From assembly GCF_014205115.1 (NCBI RefSeq), contig NZ_JACHMW010000001.1, positions 2,480,001-2,544,000 of the forward strand: a stretch of DNA of 64,000 nucleotides, read 5' to 3'. Position 1 is the first letter of the stretch, and each line of letters opens with the position of its first letter. The translations under genes and the position numbers were made by a program. The notes beneath the pieces were generated by a model. That model saw only the letters and a program-made list of their open reading frames with translations. It was not told the DNA's origin and ran no database searches. Source of the stretch: Micrococcus endophyticus (lineage in GTDB: Bacteria; Actinomycetota; Actinomycetes; Actinomycetales; Micrococcaceae). Below are positions 8,819 through 16,476 of this stretch, in pieces.

Positions 8819-9385
8819 TCACTCGCCGGTCTGGCCGTCGACCGCCTCGCGCAGCAGGTCCGCGTGGCCGCAGTGCCGGCCGTACTCCTCGATCATGTGC
8901 GTGAGGATCCAGCGCAGGGACACCGGGTCCCGCCCCTCCCGGATCCGGTGGGTCCGCGCCAGGGCGGCCGCGCCGTCGTCGTCCGCGCCGGCCAGCAGGT
9001 CCACCACGGTCTGCCGGGAGCGCGCCACCTGGTCCGACCACACGGCGCGCAGGTCGTCCGCGGAGTCCTGGGCGGCGCTGTGCCAGTCCCAGTCCGGGTC
9101 CGCGTCCCAGTCCGCGGAGACCCACGGCTCCGAGGTCGGCTCGCCGAGGGCGACGGCCTCGAACCACCAGAACTCCACGAACGCGAGGTGCTTGAGCATC
9201 CCGCCGAGCGTCATCTCGGAGGGGTGGCCGGGCAGGCGGCGGTGCAGCGCCTCGGTGTCCAGGCCCGAGCACTTCCACTCGAGGCTGGCCCGCAGGAAGT
9301 CGAGGAAGCCGAGCAGGGTGGCGGCCTCGCCGGCGGCGGCCGGCGGCTCGGGACGGCCCTGCTCGTCGTAGAACACGGTGGTCAT
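8819..9385 (-). CDS. DinB/DUF664-family protein
   Basis: This 188-residue protein starts at the ATG at 9385 (MTTVFYDEQGRP). It has the four-helix DinB_2/DUF664 pattern, with MLKHLAFVEFWWFEA in the first half and the terminal motif HMIEEYGRHCGHADLLREA. The conserved histidines of these motifs form the usual metal site. Family members include mycothiol- or bacillithiol-dependent transferases and many of unknown function. A reading upstream to 9526 is possible but lacks domain homology and crosses the next promoter. It appears to be monocistronic. Confidence 0.85.
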   Translation of the reverse strand: MTTVFYDEQGRPEPPAAAGEAATLLGFLDFLRASLEWKCSGLDTEALHRRLPGHPSEMTLGGMLKHLAFVEFWWFEAVALGEPTSEPWVSADWDADPDWDWHSAAQDSADDLRAVWSDQVARSRQTVVDLLAGADDDGAAALARTHRIREGRDPVSLRWILTHMIEEYGRHCGHADLLREAVDGQTGE

Positions 9386-9524
9386 GGGCGCCAGGCTACG
9401 CCCCACCCCAGTTTTCGTTCGGGAAACGGCGCGTCCGGGGGCGGCTGCACCGCACGGTGGCGAGCCGCTGAGCCCCGCCGTCGTGAGCTGCCTGGGGATC
9501 CGAACCCGAGGACAGCTTGACGTC

Positions 9525-9553
9525 ATCTATAGATACGCCGTGTACTTAGATAC
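9525..9553 (+). promoter_or_regulatory. Promoter/operator of padR cassette 2
   Basis: TTGACG (9517-9522) is a good -35. The palindrome ATCTATAGAT (9525-9534) and a related box GTACTTAGATAC (9542-9553) lie between it and the ATG at 9554, spaced as in cassette 1. A -10-like element overlaps the second box, so transcription would start at the ATG (leaderless). The boxes differ from those of cassette 1 (TACCTAGGTA), suggesting that each PadR has its own site. Confidence 0.55.
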
Positions 9554-9988
9554 ATGAGCCCACTCCCTGGCGACGGCGCCCCCGCTTCCGCAGGCCCCCG
9601 CCCCTGGCCCGCAGCCTGGTTGCGCGCCGCGCTCGAGCCCGCGATCCTCGGCGCGCTCACGGCCGGGCCGCTGCACGGCTACGGGATCGCCCAGACCCTC
9701 GCCGCCCGCGGCTTCGGCACGCTCCGCGGCGGCTCGCTCTACCCCGTGCTCGCCCGCCTCGAGGAGGCCGGCCACGTCAGCACCCGCTGGGTGGAGGGCC
9801 AGGGCGGTCCCGGCCGCAAGGACTACGCCCTCACCGACGCCGGCCGCGCCGCGTACGCCGACGCCGTCGCCTCCTTCCGGGCCCTCGGCGCCGCGCTCGC
9901 GGCCCTGGGCGCTGAGGGGGAGGCCGGTGCCGACGGCGGTACCGCCGAATCCGTCCCCGCTCCCGATCCGCAGGAGGTCACCCGATGA
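9554..9988 (+). CDS. PadR-family transcriptional regulator (cassette 2)
   Basis: This 144-residue paralogue of the regulator at 222-617 has the same core: LEPAILGALTAGPLHGYGIA, GGSLYPVLARLEEAGHV and GRKDYALTDAGRAAYADAV. Its C-terminal tail is longer and acidic. It abuts a promoter carrying two ATCTA/TAGAT-type boxes and appears leaderless. Its stop overlaps the following HAAS-type gene by four bases. The duplication of the whole regulator/membrane-protein unit about 8 kb apart, with diverged operator boxes, suggests two insulated regulatory circuits. Confidence 0.9.
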   Translation: MSPLPGDGAPASAGPRPWPAAWLRAALEPAILGALTAGPLHGYGIAQTLAARGFGTLRGGSLYPVLARLEEAGHVSTRWVEGQGGPGRKDYALTDAGRAAYADAVASFRALGAALAALGAEGEAGADGGTAESVPAPDPQEVTR

Positions 9989-11022
9989 ACGACGCCACCG
10001 CCCGCTCCGCCGCCCGCGCGGCCGAGGCCGACTGGCTGCGCGCGGCCGCCGCCGCGCTGGCCGCCGAGGAGGTCGCCCCGGCGCACCGCCGCCGTCTGCT
10101 GGCGGAGGCGCGGGCCGTCGTCGTGGCCACCCAGGAGGACCCGGAGGAGCTCTTCGGGGCGCCCGAGGACTGGGCTGCTCAGGCGTGCGCGGACGCCGCC
10201 GAGGCCGGCGAGCCCCTCACAGACGCGCGCATCACCACGGGTGCGGATGTGCTCAGGGTGGGCTTCGTCCTGGCGGGTGCGGGTGCGCTGCTGGCCTTCC
10301 TGCTGACCCTCCTGAAGGACGGGCTCACCACGGACGTCTCCCTCGGCGTGCTGCTGGTGCCGCCGGTGGTCGGCGTGGGCGGAATGGGCGTGCTGTGGGG
10401 GTGGGAGCGGCTGCAGCGGCACGTGCCCACGGTGGCGGCCGCCGGTGCGGCAGTCTGCCTGGCCGGCGCACTGCTCGCGGCCCTGGCCGTGCTCATGGTG
10501 AGCGTCGGCGACGCCGGGCTCGCCGCGGGCGTCAGCTCCTTCGTGTGGCTCGGCGTCGCCGCGGTGTGCGGCGTGCTGTCTTGGGTGGCCGCCCGGCTGC
10601 TCCCGGAGCGGGACGCGGACCAGGGCCTCACGCCGGACTCGGAGGAGGAGTGGGCCGCTCGCCTCGCGTTCCTGCTGCGCTCCCGCGCCGACGTGCCGGA
10701 GGGCAGGGTGGGCGAGATCGTGGCCGAGGCCCGTGCCCACGCCGCCGACGCCGGCACCACCCTGGCCGAGGAGTTCGGCTCGCCCGCCTCCTACGCCGCG
10801 CGGGTGCCGCGGGACCGCGTCCACCGCGCGCGCACGACGGCGGCGCTCACCACCGTCGCCGCGGCTGCGGTGGTGGGTGCCATGGTCGGCGTCCTCGTGC
10901 CGAAGGGTGAGGCGCAGTGGTGGCACTGGCTGGTGGCCGCCGGCACGGTGGCCGCCGCCGTCCTCGCCTGGGTGGATGTGCGCCGCGCGGCCGCAGGCCG
11001 GACTGATGAAGGAGGACAGTGA
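9985..11022 (+). CDS. HAAS-type multi-pass membrane protein (cassette 2, first)
   Basis: The protein has 345 residues and is coupled to padR by an ATGA overlap. It repeats the two-module plan: a helical cytoplasmic module ending in PEELFGAPEDWAAQ (about 50-65), then four hydrophobic segments, then a second module ending in LAEEFGSPASYAARV (about 255-275) and two final helices. It lacks the His-rich tail of the cassette 1 protein. A GAAGGAGGA ribosome binding site near its end serves the next gene, whose start overlaps its stop by one base. It is probably a membrane partner of the PadR circuit. Confidence 0.75.
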   Translation: MNDATARSAARAAEADWLRAAAAALAAEEVAPAHRRRLLAEARAVVVATQEDPEELFGAPEDWAAQACADAAEAGEPLTDARITTGADVLRVGFVLAGAGALLAFLLTLLKDGLTTDVSLGVLLVPPVVGVGGMGVLWGWERLQRHVPTVAAAGAAVCLAGALLAALAVLMVSVGDAGLAAGVSSFVWLGVAAVCGVLSWVAARLLPERDADQGLTPDSEEEWAARLAFLLRSRADVPEGRVGEIVAEARAHAADAGTTLAEEFGSPASYAARVPRDRVHRARTTAALTTVAAAAVVGAMVGVLVPKGEAQWWHWLVAAGTVAAAVLAWVDVRRAAAGRTDEGGQ

Positions 11023-12074
11023 TGACCCGCCGTGAACCCCCGCTGCCGGACCTGCTGGAGCGCTTCGCCGCCGCGCGCGGCGTGTCGGCGGATGGGGACT
11101 GGGCCGCCGCGGCCGCGGGCCGCTTCCTGCTGGACGACGTCCGGGAGGAGATCGTGGTGCGCGAGCTGACGGAGGCGCTGGCCGTCGTCGTGGGCTCCGG
11201 GCAGGGACCGGAGGAGCTCTTCGGTCCGGCCGTGGGCTGGGCCCGGGAGCGCACGGCGGAGTCGAGCGCGGCCGGGGAGCCGGTGCTGGCCACGGACCCG
11301 TCGCTGACGTGGCGGGCGGCACCGTGCAACGCGCTGATCATCGCCGCACTGTTCTCCGTGCCGTTCGCCGTCGTGTTCGCGTTCCGGGACGGCTCCACCG
11401 TGGACTACACATGGGGCCACCTGCTGTTCCCGTTGGTGCTCGCCGTGGTGATGACGGTGGTCATCACCCTGTGGTCCAGGACCATCCTCCGGCGTTCCTT
11501 CTCGGCCACGGCGGGCATCGTGGCGGCGGGCGCGGTGCCACTGGTGGTCGGGGCGGGGTTCCTGCTGCCCTGGCTCTCGGAGCAGCCGCTGTTCACGGGC
11601 TCCGTGGGGTGGCATGCGGCGATCGTGGCCGGCTATCTGGGCCTGGGTGCGCTGGGCTTCTGGCGACTGCCCACGGACGACGTCCCGGACGCCACCACGG
11701 CGCAGACCCCCGACGACGACGCCTGGGCCCTCGTGCTCGGCGGCGTCCTGCGCTCGAAGCTCGCCTACTCGGACGCGCGCGTGCGGGAGGTGGTGGACGA
11801 GGCCCGCGCGCACGCCGCGGCGTCCGGCCGTCCGCTGGCCGAGGAGTTCGGCACACCGCAGGACTACGCGGCGCGGTTCCGCCCGGACCGCGGCCGGCGG
11901 CTGCGCTGGGAGGCGCTCCTGCTCACCGCGGTGGCCGTGTACTGGGTCGGGAAGCTGTGGGCGCAGCTGGCCGACCGGTCCGCTCCGCCGGACTGGTGGG
12001 CGGTGGCAGGCGCGGTGATCATGCCGCTGATCGCGTGGCGGGCGTGGCGGATGCGTGGGCGCGCGGCCGCCTGA
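11022..12074 (+). CDS. HAAS-type multi-pass membrane protein (cassette 2, second)
   Basis: The protein has 350 residues from the ATG at 11022, chosen over the GTG at 11019 because AAGGAGGA lies at normal distance from it; the arrangement is TGATG with the upstream stop. It has the same architecture as its neighbour: PEELFGPAVGWAR in the N-terminal module, four hydrophobic segments, LAEEFGTPQDYAARF in the second module and two C-terminal helices. It is closer in sequence to the cassette 1 protein (both share a DDDAWA...DAR(I/V)RE(I/V)V block) than to its immediate neighbour, so the tandem pair may not be a recent duplication. Confidence 0.75.
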   Translation: MTRREPPLPDLLERFAAARGVSADGDWAAAAAGRFLLDDVREEIVVRELTEALAVVVGSGQGPEELFGPAVGWARERTAESSAAGEPVLATDPSLTWRAAPCNALIIAALFSVPFAVVFAFRDGSTVDYTWGHLLFPLVLAVVMTVVITLWSRTILRRSFSATAGIVAAGAVPLVVGAGFLLPWLSEQPLFTGSVGWHAAIVAGYLGLGALGFWRLPTDDVPDATTAQTPDDDAWALVLGGVLRSKLAYSDARVREVVDEARAHAAASGRPLAEEFGTPQDYAARFRPDRGRRLRWEALLLTAVAVYWVGKLWAQLADRSAPPDWWAVAGAVIMPLIAWRAWRMRGRAAA

Positions 12075-12117
12075 CCCCTGCCCCGGGCCCCGCGCGTCAC
12101 GACCTCGCGGCCTCCTC

Positions 12118-12205
12118 TCAGCCCTCCGCCCGCGGCGGATCCACCACGAGCCGCACCCGCGGGCTCGCCTGCTCGGCGGCGTCCTCCTGGGTCTCGGCGA
12201 TCCGG
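12118..12205 (-). pseudogene. 3' remnant of an unidentified minus-strand gene
   Basis: Read on the minus strand, a coherent-looking C-terminus ends in AEQASPRVRLVVDPPRAEG with a TGA at 12118-12120. Upstream of about 12205 the reading runs into antisense of the acyl-CoA ligase fragment, so the gene appears to be cut off there. The product is not identifiable. It is listed because the junction with the ligase fragment marks a deletion or rearrangement. Confidence 0.35.
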
Positions 12206-13033
12206 CGGCCGCCTACGACCAGCTGCAGGACCACGGCGTCACGTTCCTGCCCGGCGTGCCCACCATGCACGGGGCGTTCCTCTCCGTGGCCCGGGCCCGC
12301 CGTGAGGCCGGGGCCGAGCCGGCGGACTTCTCCCGGCTGCGCATGCCCCTCTCCGGCGGTGCGAGCCTGCCGGTGGAGACGCTGCACGCCGCCGAGAAGC
12401 TGTACGGCGTGCCCGTGTTGGAGGGCTATGGGCTGTCCGAGAAGGCGGGCGCGTGCTTCTTCAACCCCGTGGACGCGCCGACCCGCCCGGGCACCGTGGG
12501 CCGGCCGGTGGACGGCTTCGAGTTCCGGATCGTCGCGATGGACGGCACCGAGGTGCCCGAGGAGGACCACGAGACCTCCAGTGAGCTTGCGCATCCGGGG
12601 CGAGGGCATCATGGCCGGCTACTGGGGCCGCCCGGAGGACACGGAGGCGGCGTTCGACGAGGACGGCTGGTTCCGCACCGGGGACATCGCCCGCCGGGAC
12701 GAGGCCGGGTACGTGATGATCGTGGACCGGCTCAAGGACGTGATCATCCGCGGCGGCATGAACGTGTACCCCCGCGAGGTGGAGGAGGTCCTCTACGAGC
12801 ACCCGGACGTGGTCGAGGCCGCCGTGGTGGGTGTGTCCGACGAGCGGCTGGGCGAGGAGATCGCCGCCTTCGTCTCGCTGGCCCCGGGCAGCGCCGCCAC
12901 GGGGGAGCAGCTCCAGGCGTTCGCGGCCGAGCGTCTGGCCCGCTACAAGCAGCCGCGGGAGGTGACCGTCCTGGACGGACTGCCGAAGAACGCCACGGGC
13001 AAGATCCTGCGCCGCGAGCTGCGTCAGGGGTGA
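12200..13033 (+). pseudogene. Decayed long-chain acyl-CoA ligase (FadD-type), C-terminal half only
   Basis: Reading begins abruptly within an AMP-binding enzyme at about DPAAAYDQLQDHGVTFLPGV, continues through PLSGGASLPVE and EGYGLSEKAG, then shifts frame near 12565-12590. The second frame carries GEGIMAGYWGRPEDTEAAF, DGWFRTGDIARRDEAGY, GMNVYPREVEEVLYEHP and the adenylation-domain lysine motif NATGKILRRELRQG before a TGA at 13031-13033. The N-terminal half with the P-loop (TSGTTG) is absent. With a missing 5' half and an internal frameshift, this is a non-functional remnant. It is joined to the tail of an unrelated minus-strand gene. Confidence 0.85.
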
Positions 13034-13092
13034 GGGGCGCCGGGCGGTCCGGGCGCAGGTCGTCTGGTCTGAGCGAGAGGAACGACGGACAG

Positions 13093-14199
13093 ATGACCTC
13101 TCGCTACGCTCCCGGTATGACTCAGCCGCTCGCCCACCCGCCCAAGGCCCAGCCGGGCGAGAGGATCGCCGTCGTCTCGCCGTCGTTCGCCGCCCCCGGG
13201 TTCGCGCCCGCGGTGCACGAGCAGGCGATGCGTCGGCTGCGCGGGCTCACCGGCCTGGAGCCGGTCGAGTACCCGACCACCCGTGAGCTCGGCGCGAGCC
13301 CCGAGGACCGTGCCCGTGACCTGAACGCGGCGTTCGCGGACCCGCGGATCCGGGCGGTGTTCGCCACGGTGGGCGGGGAGGACCAGGTCACCGTGATCGG
13401 CCACCTGGACGCGGCGGCGGTACGCGCCGATCCCAAGCCGTTCCTCGGCTACAGCGACAACACCAACCTGCACCAGTGGCTGTGGGCGAACGGCGTGGCG
13501 AGCTTCCACGGCGGGTCCACGCAGGTGCACCTGGGGCCGGGACCGACTGTGGATGAGGTGCACACCGCGTCCCTGCGAGCCGCCCTGCTGACGGGAGGGC
13601 GGCTGGAGATCACGGAGCCGGGCGAGTCCGAGGACGTCGGCGTGGACTGGCAGGATCCGCGGGCGCTCACGGACTTCGGAGAGCGGGAGCCGGTGGTGGC
13701 CGACGACGACGGCGGCGGGCCCGGTGCCTCCCCGTGGCGGTGGGCCGGCCCGGAGCGGTCCGTGACGGGCCGGACGTGGGGCGGCAACCTGGAGGTGCTG
13801 CAGTGGGTGCTGGCGGCCGGCCGCGGCCCGGCCGACGTGGCGGCGCTGCGCGGCGGGGTGCTCCTGCTGGAGACCAGCGAGGAGATGCCGAGCGCCACGG
13901 ACGTGCGGCGCATGCTGCGCGTGCTGGGGGAGCGGGGGATCCTCGGCGAGGTGGCCGCCGTGCTGGCGGCCCGCCCGCCGGTCAGCGACTTCGACGTGCG
14001 CCCGGACGCCGAGGAGCGGGCGCGGCTACGGCGCGCGCAGGCCGACGTGATGGTCGAGACCGTGCACCGCTACAACCCCGACGCCGCGGTGTGCGTGGGC
14101 GTGCCCTTCGGCCACACACGACCGCAGTGGATCCTCCCGCACGGCGGCGAGATGACCGTGGACGGGGTGGAGAAGCGGGTGTGGGCGGAGTTCGGGTGA
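13093..14199 (+). CDS. S66 LD-carboxypeptidase, MccF-like
   Basis: This 368-residue protein has an alternative in-frame ATG at 13117. It shows the S66 serine peptidase triad: Ser121 in FLGYSDNTNL, Glu260 in LLLETSEE and His341 in PFGHTRP. The long insert between nucleophile and Glu, and the WGGNLEVLQW motif, fit the MccF branch rather than murein LdcA. MccF enzymes cleave the amide bond of peptidyl- or aminoacyl-nucleotides such as processed microcin C, giving self-protection; other family members have uncharacterised substrates. It overlaps or nearly abuts the kinase gene downstream, so the two are co-transcribed. It is cytosolic, with no signal peptide. Confidence 0.85.
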   Translation: MTSRYAPGMTQPLAHPPKAQPGERIAVVSPSFAAPGFAPAVHEQAMRRLRGLTGLEPVEYPTTRELGASPEDRARDLNAAFADPRIRAVFATVGGEDQVTVIGHLDAAAVRADPKPFLGYSDNTNLHQWLWANGVASFHGGSTQVHLGPGPTVDEVHTASLRAALLTGGRLEITEPGESEDVGVDWQDPRALTDFGEREPVVADDDGGGPGASPWRWAGPERSVTGRTWGGNLEVLQWVLAAGRGPADVAALRGGVLLLETSEEMPSATDVRRMLRVLGERGILGEVAAVLAARPPVSDFDVRPDAEERARLRRAQADVMVETVHRYNPDAAVCVGVPFGHTRPQWILPHGGEMTVDGVEKRVWAEFG

Positions 14200-14210
14200 G
14201 GGGTCTGGAC

Positions 14211-15185
14211 ATGGCGGGCGGCGAGGCCGCCGTCGCCTGGATCCTGGGTGCGCTGCGTCGCGAGCTGGGGGCGGCGAACCTCGGCGAGGAGGACCTGGAG
14301 ATCGTGGTCGAGCGCGATCGTGTCTGGGGCTCCCTGTGGACCGTCACGGCCCAGGGGAGGCGGTTCTGGTTCAAGCGGCCGCACGCGTGCCTGCGGCGGG
14401 AGGTGCAGCTGCGTCGGGTGTTGAGCGCGCGGGCGCCGGGCGAGCTCCTGTCGACCGTCGCCGCCTGCGCCGAGACCGGCTGGCAGCTCACCGCGGACCA
14501 GGGGCCCGTGCTGGCCCAGCGCGCCCGCGAGGACGGACCGTCCCACTACGTGGAACTGGCCCGATCCCTGGCGCGCGTGCAGAAGTCGTTGACCGCCGCC
14601 GACGTCGCTGAGCTGCGGAACATCGGCCTGCCGGTCTTCGAGACCGGCGACGCCGTCGCCCGCCTCGACGAGCAGCTCGGCTGGTTCTCGGGGCTGCCCG
14701 CGGGGCATCCGGCGCAGTGCACCGTGGCGGAGCGGGAGCGAGCGATCGAGGGGATGAGCGTGGTGGTGGAGCGATGGGCTGTGGATGCCCGAATGCTTGA
14801 GGGCGTGGTGCCGGAGCTGAGCGTGGACCACAACGACCTCCACGGCGGCAACGCCTTCGTGACGGCCGAGGGCGTGCGACTCAGCGACTGGGGCGACACC
14901 GTGCTGGCACACCCCTTCGCGAGCCTGCGCGCCCTGCTGGTGCCAGTGCGGAACGTCTTCGAGACGGAGGCCATGGAGCAGATCCGCGGTGCCTACCTCG
15001 CCGAATGGGGGTTGGGTGAGGACGTCGGAGACGTCCTGGACCTGGCCATGATGCTCGCGGTTCCACAGCGGCTCTCGTGCTGGTCGGCGCTCGCGGACGC
15101 CGACGCATGGGCCGAGTACGCCGAGTACATCGCCCCGTTGTGGCGCGAGATCGGAACGCCGGTGGCGGAGGTCGAGGTGCCGTAG
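14211..15185 (+). CDS. APH-fold (aminoglycoside phosphotransferase-like) kinase
   Basis: The protein has 324 residues from the ATG at 14211 behind GTGAGGGG; a GTG at 14196 overlapping the previous stop is possible. The catalytic loop HNDLHGGN (Asp about 209) and the metal motif LSDWGD are intact, as is a Trp/Phe-Lys motif (FWFKRPHACLRRE) that may be the ATP-lysine region. The fold includes aminoglycoside, homoserine and choline kinases, so the substrate cannot be named. Coupling to an MccF-like peptidase raises the possibility of a small self-protection or detoxification unit. Confidence 0.8.
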   Translation: MAGGEAAVAWILGALRRELGAANLGEEDLEIVVERDRVWGSLWTVTAQGRRFWFKRPHACLRREVQLRRVLSARAPGELLSTVAACAETGWQLTADQGPVLAQRAREDGPSHYVELARSLARVQKSLTAADVAELRNIGLPVFETGDAVARLDEQLGWFSGLPAGHPAQCTVAERERAIEGMSVVVERWAVDARMLEGVVPELSVDHNDLHGGNAFVTAEGVRLSDWGDTVLAHPFASLRALLVPVRNVFETEAMEQIRGAYLAEWGLGEDVGDVLDLAMMLAVPQRLSCWSALADADAWAEYAEYIAPLWREIGTPVAEVEVP

Positions 15186-15354
15186 GGCTGGACGGCTTGA
15201 TGCGATGGGGCGTCGAGCGCGCTGGAGCCACCATGCGTACTGCACTCGGTGATCGAGCCGTGCTCGCGATCCTCCGCTCCGTGCACCACGGCGCGTCCGT
15301 TACGCTGCCCGATAAGTGGGCCGCATGGTGGCGTCCCCGGGCGAAGGAGCGATC

Positions 15355-16290
15355 GTGGTGGAGCCTGCAGGCCTGCGAAATGACGCTATCCGATGGTTGG
15401 CAGAACGCACCCTCGATGGTCAGCTTTCCGTGACTCGGGAGGACCTGGCGGACTATCGCTGGGACGGCGAGAAGTTCCCTCTGATTTCGACCATGCAAGG
15501 CATTCGGCGTCCGGCCGGGTGGAGTGCCACACTGTCGATTCGCACCGCCTTTCGCCGATCCGGAGAGACGCGCCCTTACGAGGATGAAATCGGAGATGAT
15601 GGGCTGATCCGCTACAAGTGGCGTGGTGACAACCCGCAACAGCCCGAGAACGTGGGCCTGCGGAACGCTATGCATCAACGTCTTCCCATCATCTGGTTCA
15701 TTGGCATTTCCATGAACCCTGCTCAATACCAAGTGATCTCCCCGGTGTACATCCTCGGAGAAGAGCCAGAGCGGCAGCAGTTCGTCATGGCTCCCTTCGC
15801 AGAGGAGGACTACGTTCCGGACCTCATGACGGGCTCCGTCATGGAGTCTTCCCTCAAGCGGTACCTCAAGCGCGAGACGACGGTGCGCCTTCACCAGCCG
15901 CTCTTTCGTTCCACAGTCCTGGCGGCGTATGGAAACCACTGCTCAGTCTGCAATTTTGCGCATCCAGAGCTGTTGGACGCCGCCCACATCGTTCCTGACC
16001 GCGAAGTGCACGGCCTTCCGACCGTGACCAATGGGATTGCGCTGTGCAAGATCCACCATGCGGCGTTTGACCGCAGATTCCTTGGACTCCGACCGACTCA
16101 AGGCAGGCCGGTGGTCGAGATTCAGCAGGATCTTCTCGACGAAGTTGATGGCCCGATGTTGCGGCATGGACTCCAGGACCTCCACGGTAAGCCGGTCATG
16201 ACGATGCCGAAGCGCCGGGTCGATTATCCGAGTAACGAGAACCTCGCATGGGCGTATGCGGAGTTCACCCGGGCGGGCCGCGCAGCCTGA
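15355..16290 (+). CDS. HNH endonuclease, restriction-like (lower GC, probably acquired)
   Basis: The protein has 311 residues from a GTG at 15355 placed seven bases after GAAGGAGC; upstream ATG codons lack a ribosome binding site. The C-terminal HNH module is complete: Cys196-x2-Cys199, LDAAHIVPD with His211, then NGIALCKIHHAAFD with Cys231 and His234/235. The two CxxC-like pairs suggest a structural zinc. The N-terminal 180 residues hold a helical part (IRWLAERTLDG) and a beta-rich part resembling putative HNH restriction endonucleases. Base composition is clearly less GC-rich than its neighbours, with A/T third positions throughout, indicating horizontal transfer. No methyltransferase is adjacent, so it may be a modification-dependent or orphan nuclease. 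Confidence 0.85.
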   Translation: MVEPAGLRNDAIRWLAERTLDGQLSVTREDLADYRWDGEKFPLISTMQGIRRPAGWSATLSIRTAFRRSGETRPYEDEIGDDGLIRYKWRGDNPQQPENVGLRNAMHQRLPIIWFIGISMNPAQYQVISPVYILGEEPERQQFVMAPFAEEDYVPDLMTGSVMESSLKRYLKRETTVRLHQPLFRSTVLAAYGNHCSVCNFAHPELLDAAHIVPDREVHGLPTVTNGIALCKIHHAAFDRRFLGLRPTQGRPVVEIQQDLLDEVDGPMLRHGLQDLHGKPVMTMPKRRVDYPSNENLAWAYAEFTRAGRAA

Positions 16291-16476
16291 TAGCGCGCCA
16301 GCGGGTCTCCTGCACCTCATGTTCGACATAGGCCAGAGCAGCAGCTCGCTGCCGCCACCGCAGGCCCGGCCGCCCACCCTGGCCAAGACCCCGCCGCGGG
16401 CGATGGACTGGGAGGACCGGCATCCCCGTCGCAGGAATTCCAGCAGCAGCACCCGCAGCACCCCAGGGAGGCACCC

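Noticed and set aside
12055-14199. A single 714-codon reading frame spanning the fadD remnant and the S66 peptidase
   Set aside because: It merely strings together part of the frameshifted ligase, out-of-frame sequence and the real peptidase gene; the peptidase has its own start at 13093.
16291-16476. Small genes in the gap before the alcohol dehydrogenase
   Set aside because: Short frames on both strands (60-75 codons) lack a ribosome binding site and recognisable sequence.
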